A DNA stretch of 64,000 bases from CAYNWT01 sp964450955 (lineage in GTDB: Bacteria > Planctomycetota > Planctomycetia > Planctomycetales > Planctomycetaceae): contig CAYVFI010000028.1 of the NCBI GenBank assembly GCA_964450955.1, forward strand, positions 28,947-92,946. The letters are read 5' to 3'. Made by a program: the position numbers and the translations under genes. Below, piece by piece: positions 34,842-44,754 of this stretch. Every line of letters begins with the position of its first letter. Position 1 is the stretch's first letter. Under the pieces are notes generated by a model. That model was not told the DNA's origin and searched no databases. It saw nothing but the letters and a program-made list of their open reading frames with translations.

Positions 34842-36467
34842 ATGCACAACCGAATCTACAGTCTGGCCATAGTCCTGGCGTCACTTTCCGGCCCCGTCTG
34901 CAGCGCGGCCGAACGTCCCAACATTGTTGTCATCCTTGTGGACGACATGGGCTTCTCTGACATCGGCTGCTATGGCAGTGAGATTCCAACCCCGCACCTG
35001 GATAAACTCGCAGCCAACGGGTTGCGGTTCACTCAGTTCTACAACACCGGGCGTTGCTGCCCTACGCGAGCGACATTGCTGACCGGCCTGTACGCTCATC
35101 AAGCGGGCATCGGACACATGACGGCCGACCTTGGACATGACGGCTATCGTGGAGTCTTGAACCATCGTTGCATCACCATCGGAAATGTCGCCAGCAGCGC
35201 AGGGTATTTATCGACCATGACCGGCAAGTGGCACGTCGGACACCGCACCAAAAGCAACTACCCCAGAGCACGCGGGTTCGATCGGTTCTATGGAATTCCG
35301 GAAGGTGGAGGTTTCTACTTTCAGGTAAAGAAGCAACGCACAATCATGCTTAACGACGATACCGTCGCCTCCATGAAGAACCCACTACCTGACGGTTGGT
35401 ATTCGACCGACGCATGGGTCGATGAGGGGCTAAAGTTTGTCGATGAAGCCATCACGGCAAAGAAACCATTCATGTGGTATCTGGCCCACAACGCGCCACA
35501 CTTCCCTCTGCAGGCAAGCGCCGAGGACATCGCAAAATTCCGCGGCAAGTACATGGACGGCTGGTGGCGAGGTTCTAAAAAGCGGCACGAAAAACAAATC
35601 GAAATGGGCTTAATCGATCCAAACTGGAAGAAGGCGCAGAAGCCAGGCAAGATTGCTCAATGGCGAACACTGTCAACCGCAGAGAAAGAACGGTTCGACC
35701 ACATGATGGCAGCGTACGCCGCGTGCGTTCACAGTATGGATCGGTCAATCGGAACGCTGGTCGAAGGACTCAAGTCGCGCGGCCAGTTTAACAACACGCT
35801 TATCCTGTTCATGAGCGACAACGGAGGCTGCGCCGAAAGCGGGCCGAATGGAAAAAGCATCGGCGACCCCACGACCAAAAATTCAGACTGGTTCTGCGGA
35901 GAATCATGGGCATGGATGCAGGACACGCCGTTCCGAAAATACAAGCACTACAACCACGAAGGCGGCATCGCCACGCCGCTCATCGCGCATTGGCCCGCCG
36001 GAATCAGCGCGAAGGGAGATTGGTACAAACAACCGGCTCATGTAATTGACATCATGGCAACAGTCACCGACCTGACCGGCGCGAAGTACCCCGGCGAATA
36101 CAAGGGGCATGCCATTCTTCCGATGGAAGGAACCAGCCTGCGTCCCGCGTTTACCGGCCAGGCATTAAAACGCGACGATGCCATCTACTGGGAACACGAA
36201 GGCAACGCCGCCGTGCGTGTCGGCGACTGGAAACTGGTTCGGCTGAAAGCGAAAGGCGACTGGGAACTGTACGACATGAAAACCGACCGTACCGAATCCA
36301 ACAACCTCGCCGCCCAAAACCCTGACCAGGCCAAACGACTCAGCGCGAAGTGGCAGGCGTGGGCCAGGCGGTGCAACGTGAAAACCGATGGCCTGCCGAA
36401 GAAGAAAAAGAAGCAAAACAAGAAAGCCGCGTCACTGCAGGCAGATGGCCGGCACGTCACTCTCTGA
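34842..36467 (+). CDS. Exported arylsulfatase, first of a tandem pair
   Basis: A 541-residue type I sulfatase. Signal peptide residues 1-22 (ending CSAA). Metal-site opening NIVVILVDDMGFSDIGCYGSEIPTP, then the formylglycine motif CCPTR starting at Cys72, MTGKWHVGHR, MSDNGGCAE and HEGGIATPLIAHWP. It should hydrolyse sulfate esters after an anaerobic or FGE-type maturation to formylglycine, probably on algal polysaccharide. The C-terminus has a lysine-rich tail (LPKKKKKQNKK) missing from its partner. Closely related over its full length to the next gene, so a tandem duplication. Substrate not known. Confidence 0.93.
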   Translation: MHNRIYSLAIVLASLSGPVCSAAERPNIVVILVDDMGFSDIGCYGSEIPTPHLDKLAANGLRFTQFYNTGRCCPTRATLLTGLYAHQAGIGHMTADLGHDGYRGVLNHRCITIGNVASSAGYLSTMTGKWHVGHRTKSNYPRARGFDRFYGIPEGGGFYFQVKKQRTIMLNDDTVASMKNPLPDGWYSTDAWVDEGLKFVDEAITAKKPFMWYLAHNAPHFPLQASAEDIAKFRGKYMDGWWRGSKKRHEKQIEMGLIDPNWKKAQKPGKIAQWRTLSTAEKERFDHMMAAYAACVHSMDRSIGTLVEGLKSRGQFNNTLILFMSDNGGCAESGPNGKSIGDPTTKNSDWFCGESWAWMQDTPFRKYKHYNHEGGIATPLIAHWPAGISAKGDWYKQPAHVIDIMATVTDLTGAKYPGEYKGHAILPMEGTSLRPAFTGQALKRDDAIYWEHEGNAAVRVGDWKLVRLKAKGDWELYDMKTDRTESNNLAAQNPDQAKRLSAKWQAWARRCNVKTDGLPKKKKKQNKKAASLQADGRHVTL

Positions 36468-36523
36468 CAAGAAGCTGACAAACAACGCTTCGCGTTTTGA
36501 TTAACCCGTGAACGAACCTCAGT

Positions 36524-38080
36524 ATGTGGCGAACCATCTTCAAACTTAGCCTCACCACACTGCTGCTTGTCGGTTCAGCAACCGCAGCGGATCGGCCCAA
36601 CATCGTCGTCATCCTTGTTGACGACATGGGCTTCTCTGATATCGGTTGCTACGGAAGTGAGATACCGACGCCCAACATCGACTCGCTGGCGAAAGGCGGA
36701 ATCAAGTTCAGCCAGTTCTACAATACCGGTCGCTGCTGCCCGACCCGCGCGTCATTGCTGACGGGTTTGTACGCGCATCAAACGGGCGTTGGACACATGA
36801 ACGCTGACTACAAACTGCCCGGCTACCGCGGAGTCCTTAACAAACGATGCGTGACATTCGGGACCATCGCCCGGAGGGCAGGCTATCTGTCAGCAATGAC
36901 CGGCAAGTGGCACGTCGGCCATCGCCGCAAATCCAACTACCCCCGCGCGCGGGGGTTCGATCGGTTCTATGGGATTCCCCAGGGCGGCGGTTTTTACTTT
37001 AAGACTCGTAACAGCCGCACTGTGGAACTCAACGACACCATTGTCGGTTCTGAAAAAATCCCATTGCCGGATCATTGGTATTCGACAACAGCCTGGGTCG
37101 ATGAAGGACTCAAGTTCGTTGATGAAGCCATCGCGGCTGACAAACCGTTCCTCTGGTACCTGGCCCACAATGCGCCGCATTTCCCGCTGCAGGCAACTGC
37201 GGCCGATATTCAGAAATTTAAGGGCAAATTCAAAGACGGGTGGGACAAACTGTCTGCCCGGAGACATAAGCGACAAGTTGCACTTGGCCTGATAGACCAA
37301 CGCTGGACGAAGGCGAAGAAATCCAAACACACAGCCGGGTGGAACACACTGTCAGCCGAAAAAAGAGACCGGCAGGATCATCTCATGGCGGCCTACGCTG
37401 CTTGTGTCTCGCGAATAGATCAGTCCGTTGGAACGCTGATTGAGACACTCAAACAACGCAGGCAATTCGACAACACGGTCATCATGTTTATGAGCGACAA
37501 CGGTGGCAGCGCGGAGGGTGGCCAGAATGGGCGTACTTTGGGTGACCCCACCACCGCGGGGTCAAATTGGTACTGCAGCGAATCCTGGGCATGGATGCAA
37601 AACACGCCGTTTCGCAAATACAAATTTTTCAACCATGAAGGCGGCATCGCCACGCCGCTAATCATCCACTGGCCAAACGGAATCCAATCCAACGACAAGT
37701 GGCAACGCCAGCCGGCTCACGTTATCGACATCATGCCGACGATTGTCGAACTCATCGGCGCAACATACCCGAAGGTCAACTCAACCGAACACATCTTGCC
37801 GATGGAAGGCGTTAGCCTGGTTCCAACGTTTACCGGCAAGTTGCTGGAACGCGAAGAACCGTTGTATTGGGAACACGAAGGCAACGCGGCCATTCGTGTC
37901 GGCAAGTGGAAACTGGTGCGATCATTCGTTGACGAACAGTGGGAACTCTACAACATGCACCGCGACCGCACAGAACAAAGCGACGTCGCCTCGAAACACC
38001 CTGCGGTCGCTCAAGGCCTGGCAAGACGCTGGCACCAGTGGGCAAAACGCTGCGGCGTAAAACCCGACGGCTTACCGTAG
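36524..38080 (+). CDS. Exported arylsulfatase, second of a tandem pair
   Basis: A 518-residue sulfatase paralogous to the gene 56 bases upstream. Signal peptide residues 1-21 (ending ATAA), VDDMGFSDIGCYGSE, formylglycine motif CCPTR starting at Cys71, MTGKWHVGHR, MSDNGGSAE, FNHEGGIATPLIIHWP and YWEHEGNAAIRVGKWKLV. It ends at GVKPDGLP without the lysine-rich tail of the first copy. Differences cluster in the 220-300 region, which may alter substrate choice. The pair are likely co-transcribed and exported together. Confidence 0.93.
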   Translation: MWRTIFKLSLTTLLLVGSATAADRPNIVVILVDDMGFSDIGCYGSEIPTPNIDSLAKGGIKFSQFYNTGRCCPTRASLLTGLYAHQTGVGHMNADYKLPGYRGVLNKRCVTFGTIARRAGYLSAMTGKWHVGHRRKSNYPRARGFDRFYGIPQGGGFYFKTRNSRTVELNDTIVGSEKIPLPDHWYSTTAWVDEGLKFVDEAIAADKPFLWYLAHNAPHFPLQATAADIQKFKGKFKDGWDKLSARRHKRQVALGLIDQRWTKAKKSKHTAGWNTLSAEKRDRQDHLMAAYAACVSRIDQSVGTLIETLKQRRQFDNTVIMFMSDNGGSAEGGQNGRTLGDPTTAGSNWYCSESWAWMQNTPFRKYKFFNHEGGIATPLIIHWPNGIQSNDKWQRQPAHVIDIMPTIVELIGATYPKVNSTEHILPMEGVSLVPTFTGKLLEREEPLYWEHEGNAAIRVGKWKLVRSFVDEQWELYNMHRDRTEQSDVASKHPAVAQGLARRWHQWAKRCGVKPDGLP

Positions 38081-38085
38081 CCGCG

Positions 38086-38583
38086 TCACCTGGGACCCGA
38101 GCCCGGTTCGGCCTGTTTACGGGCGGTAACAGCTACGTACCGATCCGGCACAGAAAACGCCGGACTGTAAACGTGCACCCGATTGGTGGGCGTCCCGTCC
38201 AGTGTCACCAAATCAAGTTCCGCTTCGCACCAGCCCAGGATACTGGCTTTGAAGTTAGCCGCGTTGAACCCGCGTTTCACAAGCTGCCGCGCGTACATGA
38301 AACTGCGACCCCCGACCGTGCAGTAGGCGACGACCTGCCGATCGCGGTAACGATCTTCGTCCGCCTCAAATTGTTCCTTCGTAATCGCCCCCGGAATGAC
38401 GGAGACTTCGTACTCATCAGCAGCACGCACATCGACCAGAACCAGATCACCTGATTCGCCCGACCGAAGAGAACGCAGTTCATCCACTGAAACCTCCGGC
38501 ACCCGCACCCGACCAAACGCGGCGCAGATTTTATCGACCGTCCAGAAGAACGCGTTCGCTGTCGATACGAGAAGTTGTGGCAT
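38086..38583 (-). CDS. Rhodanese-like domain protein
   Basis: A 165-residue protein with a single rhodanese domain. I took the ATG at 38583 (MPQLLVSTANAFFW); the frame is open 42 codons upstream but runs into repeat DNA. Visible: VDVRAADEYEVSVIPGA, a substrate-cysteine loop YCTVGGRS, and ARQLVKRGFNAANFKASILGW. The catalytic cysteine is in the CTVGGRS loop, so sulfur transfer from thiosulfate or a persulfide is plausible. A region before the domain (residues 1-35) looks like a short helix. Convergent with the second sulfatase. Physiological partner unknown. Confidence 0.85.
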   Translation of the reverse strand: MPQLLVSTANAFFWTVDKICAAFGRVRVPEVSVDELRSLRSGESGDLVLVDVRAADEYEVSVIPGAITKEQFEADEDRYRDRQVVAYCTVGGRSFMYARQLVKRGFNAANFKASILGWCEAELDLVTLDGTPTNRVHVYSPAFSVPDRYVAVTARKQAEPGSGPR

Positions 38584-39222
38584 GAGTTCCCCAATCGTGA
38601 TTCGCTGCAGATTTTCACGGTTCCAATCGCAAACGACCAGTCTGCAAACCCGGCAAACAAGCGTGGGCTTGTAGGGGACGAGGCTACGAGTCCCAAACGC
38701 GTGGGGCAACGCTCATGACTCGTGGCCTCGTCCACCACTGCCTGGCTGACATGTATCGATAGACGCACCACTCGCCGCGCCCGGGCAGCCTCGTCGGACG
38801 AATTCCGGTCGAATCTGCAATGTTTCGGCCAATTTCGAAGTTAGGGGTATCCGAACGATGACCGGCGGGCTACTGTTCTGGAGCTTCATGTCAGAAGCCC
38901 ACGGAATTTCGGAAGTAAGCGAGTAACGCGGCGATCGGGCCACGTTTTCCGAAACGCGGAATGTTGATTGAGTTAGAAGCTCTCAACTCCGTTCCCTGGC
39001 GCGAGCGAATTGGTCGCACGCACAAAAGCTGTTGTCGGCAACCTGCCAGTGACGGCCGCGTCTTCGGACGCTCGGATACCGGACTCTCTTGTTTGCCGGA
39101 ATCTGATGCGGAAACACCGCGCCTCATTGGTTCCTCGTCTACAGGTCCACATCCGCAATCGCGCTGCGCGATCTGTGTGGCCGGGCAACCAGCACACGAA
39201 ACATTGACCAACCGGTCACACA
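38584..39222. other. Intergenic region with one inverted repeat
   Basis: No gene supported in 639 bases. Positions 38676-38692 (GGACGAGGCTACGAGTC) and 38717-38733 are inverted complements with one mismatch around a 24-base loop. This is another palindromic interspersed element. The rest must hold the promoters of the rhodanese and helicase genes, but none is clear. Confidence 0.5.
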
Positions 39223-40548
39223 ATGCTCTGGTCGTTTCCATCGGAACGCCAGCTCAGAAAGAACATTTTGAAAACCTTTGCAGAACTCGACCTTATCGCC
39301 CCACTCCAAAAGGCCCTCGCTGACGTCAGGTACACAACGCCGACTCCCGTGCAGGCCAGGACCATCCCCACGGCCCTCACCGGCCGCGATATCCTGGGCT
39401 GTGCCCAAACGGGTACCGGCAAGACAGCCGCGTTTGCCCTGCCCCTGCTTAACAGACTTGGCAGCCAGAACCGCAAAGCCACACCCAACAAGCCACTCGC
39501 TCTCATCCTCGCACCAACTCGCGAACTTGCCGTGCAGATCGGCGACAGCTTTCAAACATACGGTAAACATCTGCAGCTTCGCACAACGCTGGTCTACGGC
39601 GGCGTGGGCCAGGGCAAGCAGGTTCGAGCTCTCCAGCGCGGGACTCATATTCTGGTCGCAACACCTGGACGACTGCTGGACCTGATGAACCAGGGCCACA
39701 TTAAGCTCAACCAGTTATCCGTGTTCGTGCTGGACGAAGCCGACCGCATGTTGGACATGGGTTTCCTTCCGGACATCAAACGCGTCATCCAAAAACTGCC
39801 GCAGGACCGACAGTCGCTGTTCTTCTCCGCGACTCTCGCGCCAAAGATTGTGCAACTCTCCCGGCATCTGCTTAATAATCCTTACAGCGTGAACGTCACC
39901 CCCAAAGAGACCAGCGTTGAAAAGATCCAGCAGACTCTTATCCACCTCGAACAGCGTGACAAACAGCCGCGACTGGAGACGATCCTTGACGGCCGGGAAG
40001 TCGATCGCGCGTTGGTGTTTACTCGAACCAAACGCAACGCCAACGCTGTCACAAAACAACTTCTCCGCAGTGGCATTTCCGCAGCGGCGATTCACGGGAA
40101 CAAATCGCAGAACGCACGCCAACGAGCACTCGATGGTTTTCGTTCAAGAAAAATCCGAGTGTTAGTCGCAACTGACGTCGCATCGCGAGGCATCGATATT
40201 CCCGGCGTCACGCACGTTGTCAACTTCGACCTGCCAGTCGAACCGGAATGCTACGTCCACCGCATCGGTCGTACCGGTCGCGCCGGAGCCGAAGGTATTG
40301 CCATCTCGTTTTGTAACACGGCCGAACGCCCCGACCTGCAGGCCATTGAGAAGCTTATTGGCCACAAGGTTCCACTGGCAGAAGGCACGACCGAACCAAA
40401 ATTCGTCGCGCCTGCCAAACGGCGTCCCTCAGGTGGTGGCAAAGCCAGACGCTTTGGCGGCGGACCAAAAACAGGCACCGGACCAAAAAAGTCAAAGCCA
40501 CGTCGTCGCCGCCGTAGCGGTTCTCGGGCTCCGAAGAAATCAACCTAA
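39223..40548 (+). CDS. DEAD-box RNA helicase, RhlE-like
   Basis: A 441-residue ATP-dependent RNA helicase: Q-motif region PTPVQARTIP, Walker A AQTGTGKT, PTRELAVQI, GG, TPGRLLD, DEAD box VLDEADRMLDMGF, SAT in FFSATL, VFTRTK, ARQRALDGFRSRKIRVLVATDVASRGID and HRIGRTGRAG. After the two RecA domains comes a basic tail of about 70 residues rich in Arg, Lys and Gly, typical of RhlE-type proteins that bind RNA. Likely a role in ribosome assembly or RNA turnover, perhaps cold-induced. First ATG at 39223 is used, though a TTG at 39271 (KTFAELDLIAPLQ) fits the family start better. Confidence 0.93.
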   Translation: MLWSFPSERQLRKNILKTFAELDLIAPLQKALADVRYTTPTPVQARTIPTALTGRDILGCAQTGTGKTAAFALPLLNRLGSQNRKATPNKPLALILAPTRELAVQIGDSFQTYGKHLQLRTTLVYGGVGQGKQVRALQRGTHILVATPGRLLDLMNQGHIKLNQLSVFVLDEADRMLDMGFLPDIKRVIQKLPQDRQSLFFSATLAPKIVQLSRHLLNNPYSVNVTPKETSVEKIQQTLIHLEQRDKQPRLETILDGREVDRALVFTRTKRNANAVTKQLLRSGISAAAIHGNKSQNARQRALDGFRSRKIRVLVATDVASRGIDIPGVTHVVNFDLPVEPECYVHRIGRTGRAGAEGIAISFCNTAERPDLQAIEKLIGHKVPLAEGTTEPKFVAPAKRRPSGGGKARRFGGGPKTGTGPKKSKPRRRRRSGSRAPKKST

Positions 40549-40871
40549 CCACGCGTGTACGACGGTTCCCTGAACGACCCGGCCCCAGGACCAATGGGGA
40601 CGGGTTGTGTTGGCAATCCGTGAAGAACCTTCCGCCATTTCGGTAACTGCTCTAGACCCTGGCAATGGTTGGTGCCGACAAGAATCAGTAGAGATTTGAT
40701 GTCGCGACGTGGGCCATGACCCGGCGTCATCACCTTGTAGAGGGTTCGACGCTCGACCATCATGACACATCGGCAATATCTGCCGGTGTGCCAAACAGGT
40801 ATCATCGGCGCGAACACGACCAACAGAAAAGAATCGAGAGCCAGTCTCTTGGTGCCACTCCGAGGATCACG
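40549..40871. other. Intergenic region, nothing recognised
   Basis: A gap of 323 bases between the DEAD-box gene and the small protein gene. I see no reliable frame, RNA gene or strong terminator. It should include the promoter of the small gene. Confidence 0.45.
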
Positions 40872-41057
40872 ATGACAGCTCCTGCTACTGAACTCGAACG
40901 AAAAGAGATCTTTAAGACCCTGGTAAATACCCAGGACAGCGGGATCTCGGTCACCAAGTCTCGCGAACAAGTCGCTGCACAGTACGAACTCAGTGCAGAC
41001 GAAATGCAGGAAATTGAACGAGCCGGTATCGCTGCGAAGTGGCCACCACTCGACTAA
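40872..41057 (+). CDS. Small protein of unknown function (61 residues)
   Basis: A 61-residue charged, mostly helical protein starting MTAPATELERKEIF and ending AAKWPPLD. The sequence SREQVAAQYELSADEMQEIERAGI reads like a short helix-turn-helix-like or regulator-type module, but no family is certain. ATG at 40872 follows a purine-rich GAGGAT seven bases upstream. Codon use resembles neighbours, and an upstream in-frame extension has no such quality. The DUF1415 gene begins 31 bases after the stop, so the two may share a transcript. Confidence 0.65.
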   Translation: MTAPATELERKEIFKTLVNTQDSGISVTKSREQVAAQYELSADEMQEIERAGIAAKWPPLD

Positions 41058-41088
41058 TTGCGACGCGGCGGAAGAATAGGTTCTGAAG

Positions 41089-41637
41089 TTGCAACCCTCT
41101 GAGATCCATCAGGTTCAAAAATGGTTCGAACAGGCAGTCCTTGGCCTTGGCCTCTGCCCGTTCGCTGCTGAACCGTGGCAAGCTGGTCGGATCCATTTCC
41201 AGGTCTCCCGCGCCGACTCAGAATCGGCGCTCGTCCAAGACCTGCGGTTCGCTTTAAAGCAGCTCGAAGCCACCACGCCACAATCGCGCGAAACCACGAT
41301 CTTAATCGTGACGAACCTACTGGCCGACTTTGGTGACTACAACCAATTCCTCAATGTCGCCGACGACCTGCTCATCGACAACAATTGGGAAGGTGAATTC
41401 CAGGTCGCCAGTTTCCATCCGCAGTATCAGTTTGCGGAAACAAAATCGGCCGACGTCGAGAACCTGACAAACCGGTCGCCCTACCCTCTTCTGCATCTGC
41501 TTCGCGAAAGCAGTGTAACCAAAGCCGTGGACGGCCACCCCGACCCGGAACGCATCCCCCAGGATAACATCGCCACGCTGCGTTCACTTAGCGTAGAACG
41601 CCGCCGGCAGATCTTCGGCTTTCTGGACGATCAGTAG
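41089..41637 (+). CDS. DUF1415 family protein
   Basis: A 182-residue soluble protein matching DUF1415: VQKWFEQAVLGLGLCPFAAEPW near the N-terminus, ETTILIVTNLLADFGDYNQFL, VASFHPQYQFA, NRSPYPLLHLLRESSV and the ending near DNIATLRSL. The family is widespread in bacteria with no established function. TTG start at 41089 because the conserved domain begins a few residues later and no ATG is closer. Downstream of the small charged protein gene. Confidence is high for family, nil for role. Confidence 0.85.
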   Translation: MQPSEIHQVQKWFEQAVLGLGLCPFAAEPWQAGRIHFQVSRADSESALVQDLRFALKQLEATTPQSRETTILIVTNLLADFGDYNQFLNVADDLLIDNNWEGEFQVASFHPQYQFAETKSADVENLTNRSPYPLLHLLRESSVTKAVDGHPDPERIPQDNIATLRSLSVERRRQIFGFLDDQ

Positions 41638-41811
41638 TCGCCGCAGAGTTTTGAGTAAGGCTTTTACGCCGGATCAAGAAACGCAACGACGAAACTCAGG
41701 CAATCGTGCCGGAACCGCGGTTCGCCTGGTCGCGGCCTACGAATGACACCTGACGTCGGTACAATGCTGTGCAGACAAGATCAACCCAACCCGGATGGCG
41801 CCGAGTCACAT

Positions 41812-44544
41812 ATGACGAACCAACCCCATGAAGAACTTCAGGCCACGCCATCCGTTGACCGGCGAGAGTTTCTAAAACAGTCCACTGTGATGGCAGGAGC
41901 CAGCATGCTGGTCGGCAGCGCCGCAGCCGAAGCCGGGTCGTCAACCAGTACACTTAGTTTTCCTGCCGTGGATTCGTTGGTTCATCCGCCCGAATGGGAA
42001 TCGCTGAACCCAGGCTATTGGAAAATCGAAAACGGACTTCTTCGCCGCCGCCTCACCAACGTCGGCGACCGCGCGCGAGCGACCGGGTTTCCGTTTCATT
42101 ACGAATCCAAAGGCAAGGTCATGCAGACGGAATATGATCCGTCGCTGCCATCTGGAATTCTTTACAGACGTGACCAGTTTCTCTCCGGCAAGTATTCGGT
42201 TGAAGCCACCTTTGTCTATCACGCCGATGCCACGCAGCCAGCTGAAGGCGACGATCCCCGGTGGAAGATGTACAGACCAGGCTACGGACTTATGGGCGTT
42301 GCCATCGGTTCAAAGAACCTGTTTGAAAGCTACGGAAAGATTCTCAACGCGACTCAGATCGGCTGGACCGACAACGCAAAGCTGACAGTCATCGACAAAG
42401 CCCGTTGGAAGAAAGGGATGGGATACCAGCACACCAACACATCAAAGCCCGCGTTTGACCTGGCGCCGAACGACACGGTGAGTATGAAGATTGATGTCGT
42501 CCCGGACGGAAACAGGGCCAACCTGACGGTGACACTGACACGCGGAACCGGCACCGCTGTTTGGAGCCGCCAGGTTCCGAGAGCCCAAACGGAAGGGTTT
42601 GTCGGAGTGCTCGGACGCGGACTTATTGACTTCAGCCTGGAGTCTATGACCATCAACGCCCCATCTGCACAACCGCGCAAAGTCAAAACCAGCCCCTGTC
42701 TCGTCTGCTACCCGCTGGGCGACACGCTTCAACAAAACGACGACGGCGACTGGACGGTCCGGTTTGTTGGTATCTTCGAGAGCGATGGGGAACAGGCCGA
42801 GATCCGAGTCAGCGACAAGGAATCGGCCGAGTGGAACACGGTTCCCGTTGCAGGAAAAGCAAACATCGTCAGCAACGACTTTCGGCGGAACACGGCTGTC
42901 ATCGAAACCATGTTGCCGCACCATCCCGGCCAAACCGAAATGTTTTATACCGTCTGGAAAGACGGCGTGAACGTGACCGCAGACACTCGAATCGGATCAG
43001 CCGCTGTCGGGCCCGGCACCGGTCTGGTGGGCGATGTTCCGGTATCCGGGAGCTACGTCGGTCGGCTACCACAACTCCTCGCTCCCTACAAACTGTGCGG
43101 GCTATCCTGCCACGCAATTACCAACGGCCTGCAGCAAAAAACGGATGACGGCTACAAGATGGTGGGGGGACGCGATGTCTGGCAATTCCGCGACCAGCCA
43201 AGCGAGGGCTCCTACGCGAAGCTGGAAGAATACAACTTTCAGGTCATGGTCTGGGAAGACGACGTGTGGTACATGGAATTGGTTCTGTACCCACCCAGCA
43301 CCGATGACGCATACAAAATCATCACGCAGTCCATCTGCGGTCCAACCAGTCGCTGGAAAATGATGCGACACTGGAACACCATCAACCCGGGTGACCACGA
43401 CTACGGGATGGACGATGTCAAAGGCCCCGAACAGCTCGCCATCCGGCGGCAGGATGGACTGGGTCAGGACGCCTCGTATATGCGTCGCAATTTTCAAATC
43501 GTGCATCATCTCACCACCGGCGCCGAAGAAGTCGATCCGCTGACCAACCCGAAGAAGTGGCGAGCATGGAAGATGCCGAACCGTGACTTCACATTCGCGA
43601 TTCTCGACTCACGCCTGTGGCGCAGTAGTCAGAATGTCGATATCTGGACTCAGTTCGGCTGGGAGAAGTTTAAAGGCCTGTACGACCGCACCGACCCAAC
43701 TCGTAGCCTGCTGGGTGAAGAACAATTTGGCTGGCTGCAGGAACTTCTCGCTACCGATTCATCACGCCTCATTTGCCTCACAGGCATCAATGGCCTGCAC
43801 ACAATCTGGACCGGCGGTCCCGGCGACTTTGGCAGCGGCAAACACCCGCAAAAGTTTAGCCAGCGCGATCGTGTGACAGCGGACTACGCCGGCTGGGTGA
43901 AAGCGGGTTCTGACCGCGTCCTGGAACTGTTGGGCTCACGCGATGGCGTGGTGACTGTGTACGGCGATGTGCATAACGGAGCCATCATGACCAACGCGCA
44001 GCAACGCGTGATCGAATGTAGCTTTGGCCCCATAGGCCGCAGCGGCGGCCGCGGCGTAATTCCCGGGTTCGGTCCACAGATGAAAGATGTGGATGGCCGC
44101 GACGTGGAAATCCACGCGTTGTACCACAAACAATATGCCGACGCGAAACTTCGGAAACACGCTCCGGAAGATCCGTTCTACTGGAACTTCCTGGAGATGG
44201 AGTTCGATCCAACCAAAGACGACGCAGCAATCGCAATGCGCGTCCGGAACCTGATTGATGGTCCGGAAGAAGTACCCCGCGGTGGCGGTTCGCTGCAAAC
44301 CACGGCATCAAAGACCGGCCGTCAACCAACCTGCCGCTTGCCCGAGTTCAAAACAGTCCCAAGCGCCGAGGTTCAAATCCTGAACCTCAACGGCCGCCCA
44401 ATCAGAGGCACAACAGCCCGCGCTGACGGCACGCTTCCGCTGGAAGGACTCATCGACATCGACCCGGGTGATGAAGTCCTGATCGTCGCTCATACAGATC
44501 GGCAAACTGAAGCCAGGAAGGTCAAAACCCTCGCCGCCGATTAG
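41812..44544 (+). CDS. Tat-exported PhoD-like phosphatase
   Basis: A 910-residue protein. The ATG at 41812 starts a twin-arginine signal, VDRREFLKQSTVMAGASMLVG. Residues about 40-300 form a large beta-rich region resembling a LamG/jelly-roll fold. The later half resembles PhoD-like metallophosphoesterases: NPGDHDYGMDD, the DSRLWR motif, LGEEQFGWLQELL and YGDVHNGAIM. PhoD enzymes act on phosphomonoesters or diesters in the periplasm using Ca/Fe. Some metal-ligand positions differ (GDHDYG where most have DDHD), so activity is not certain. No pho-box was identified. Confidence 0.75.
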   Translation: MTNQPHEELQATPSVDRREFLKQSTVMAGASMLVGSAAAEAGSSTSTLSFPAVDSLVHPPEWESLNPGYWKIENGLLRRRLTNVGDRARATGFPFHYESKGKVMQTEYDPSLPSGILYRRDQFLSGKYSVEATFVYHADATQPAEGDDPRWKMYRPGYGLMGVAIGSKNLFESYGKILNATQIGWTDNAKLTVIDKARWKKGMGYQHTNTSKPAFDLAPNDTVSMKIDVVPDGNRANLTVTLTRGTGTAVWSRQVPRAQTEGFVGVLGRGLIDFSLESMTINAPSAQPRKVKTSPCLVCYPLGDTLQQNDDGDWTVRFVGIFESDGEQAEIRVSDKESAEWNTVPVAGKANIVSNDFRRNTAVIETMLPHHPGQTEMFYTVWKDGVNVTADTRIGSAAVGPGTGLVGDVPVSGSYVGRLPQLLAPYKLCGLSCHAITNGLQQKTDDGYKMVGGRDVWQFRDQPSEGSYAKLEEYNFQVMVWEDDVWYMELVLYPPSTDDAYKIITQSICGPTSRWKMMRHWNTINPGDHDYGMDDVKGPEQLAIRRQDGLGQDASYMRRNFQIVHHLTTGAEEVDPLTNPKKWRAWKMPNRDFTFAILDSRLWRSSQNVDIWTQFGWEKFKGLYDRTDPTRSLLGEEQFGWLQELLATDSSRLICLTGINGLHTIWTGGPGDFGSGKHPQKFSQRDRVTADYAGWVKAGSDRVLELLGSRDGVVTVYGDVHNGAIMTNAQQRVIECSFGPIGRSGGRGVIPGFGPQMKDVDGRDVEIHALYHKQYADAKLRKHAPEDPFYWNFLEMEFDPTKDDAAIAMRVRNLIDGPEEVPRGGGSLQTTASKTGRQPTCRLPEFKTVPSAEVQILNLNGRPIRGTTARADGTLPLEGLIDIDPGDEVLIVAHTDRQTEARKVKTLAAD

Positions 44545-44754
44545 GCAATGTCCTGTTACATCAGTGAGCGGCCATGCCGTTGGGTATCGACTCGGCGATG
44601 TAACTTGCCGCAGGAACGCGTTCTCGGACATCCCCGGCACCGGTTAAGCCCGACGCAGAGATGGGTTCTCGTTCGATTACAGCAACGCCAAAAGCCGAGC
44701 CTGTCGGTGCCCCCTACACTGCTCCACCGCGTTATTGACTGGTCGCTATCTTCT

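Noticed and set aside
38961..39323. 120-residue open frame before the DEAD-box gene
   Set aside because: It overlaps the helicase start and has no recognisable domain or ribosome-binding site.
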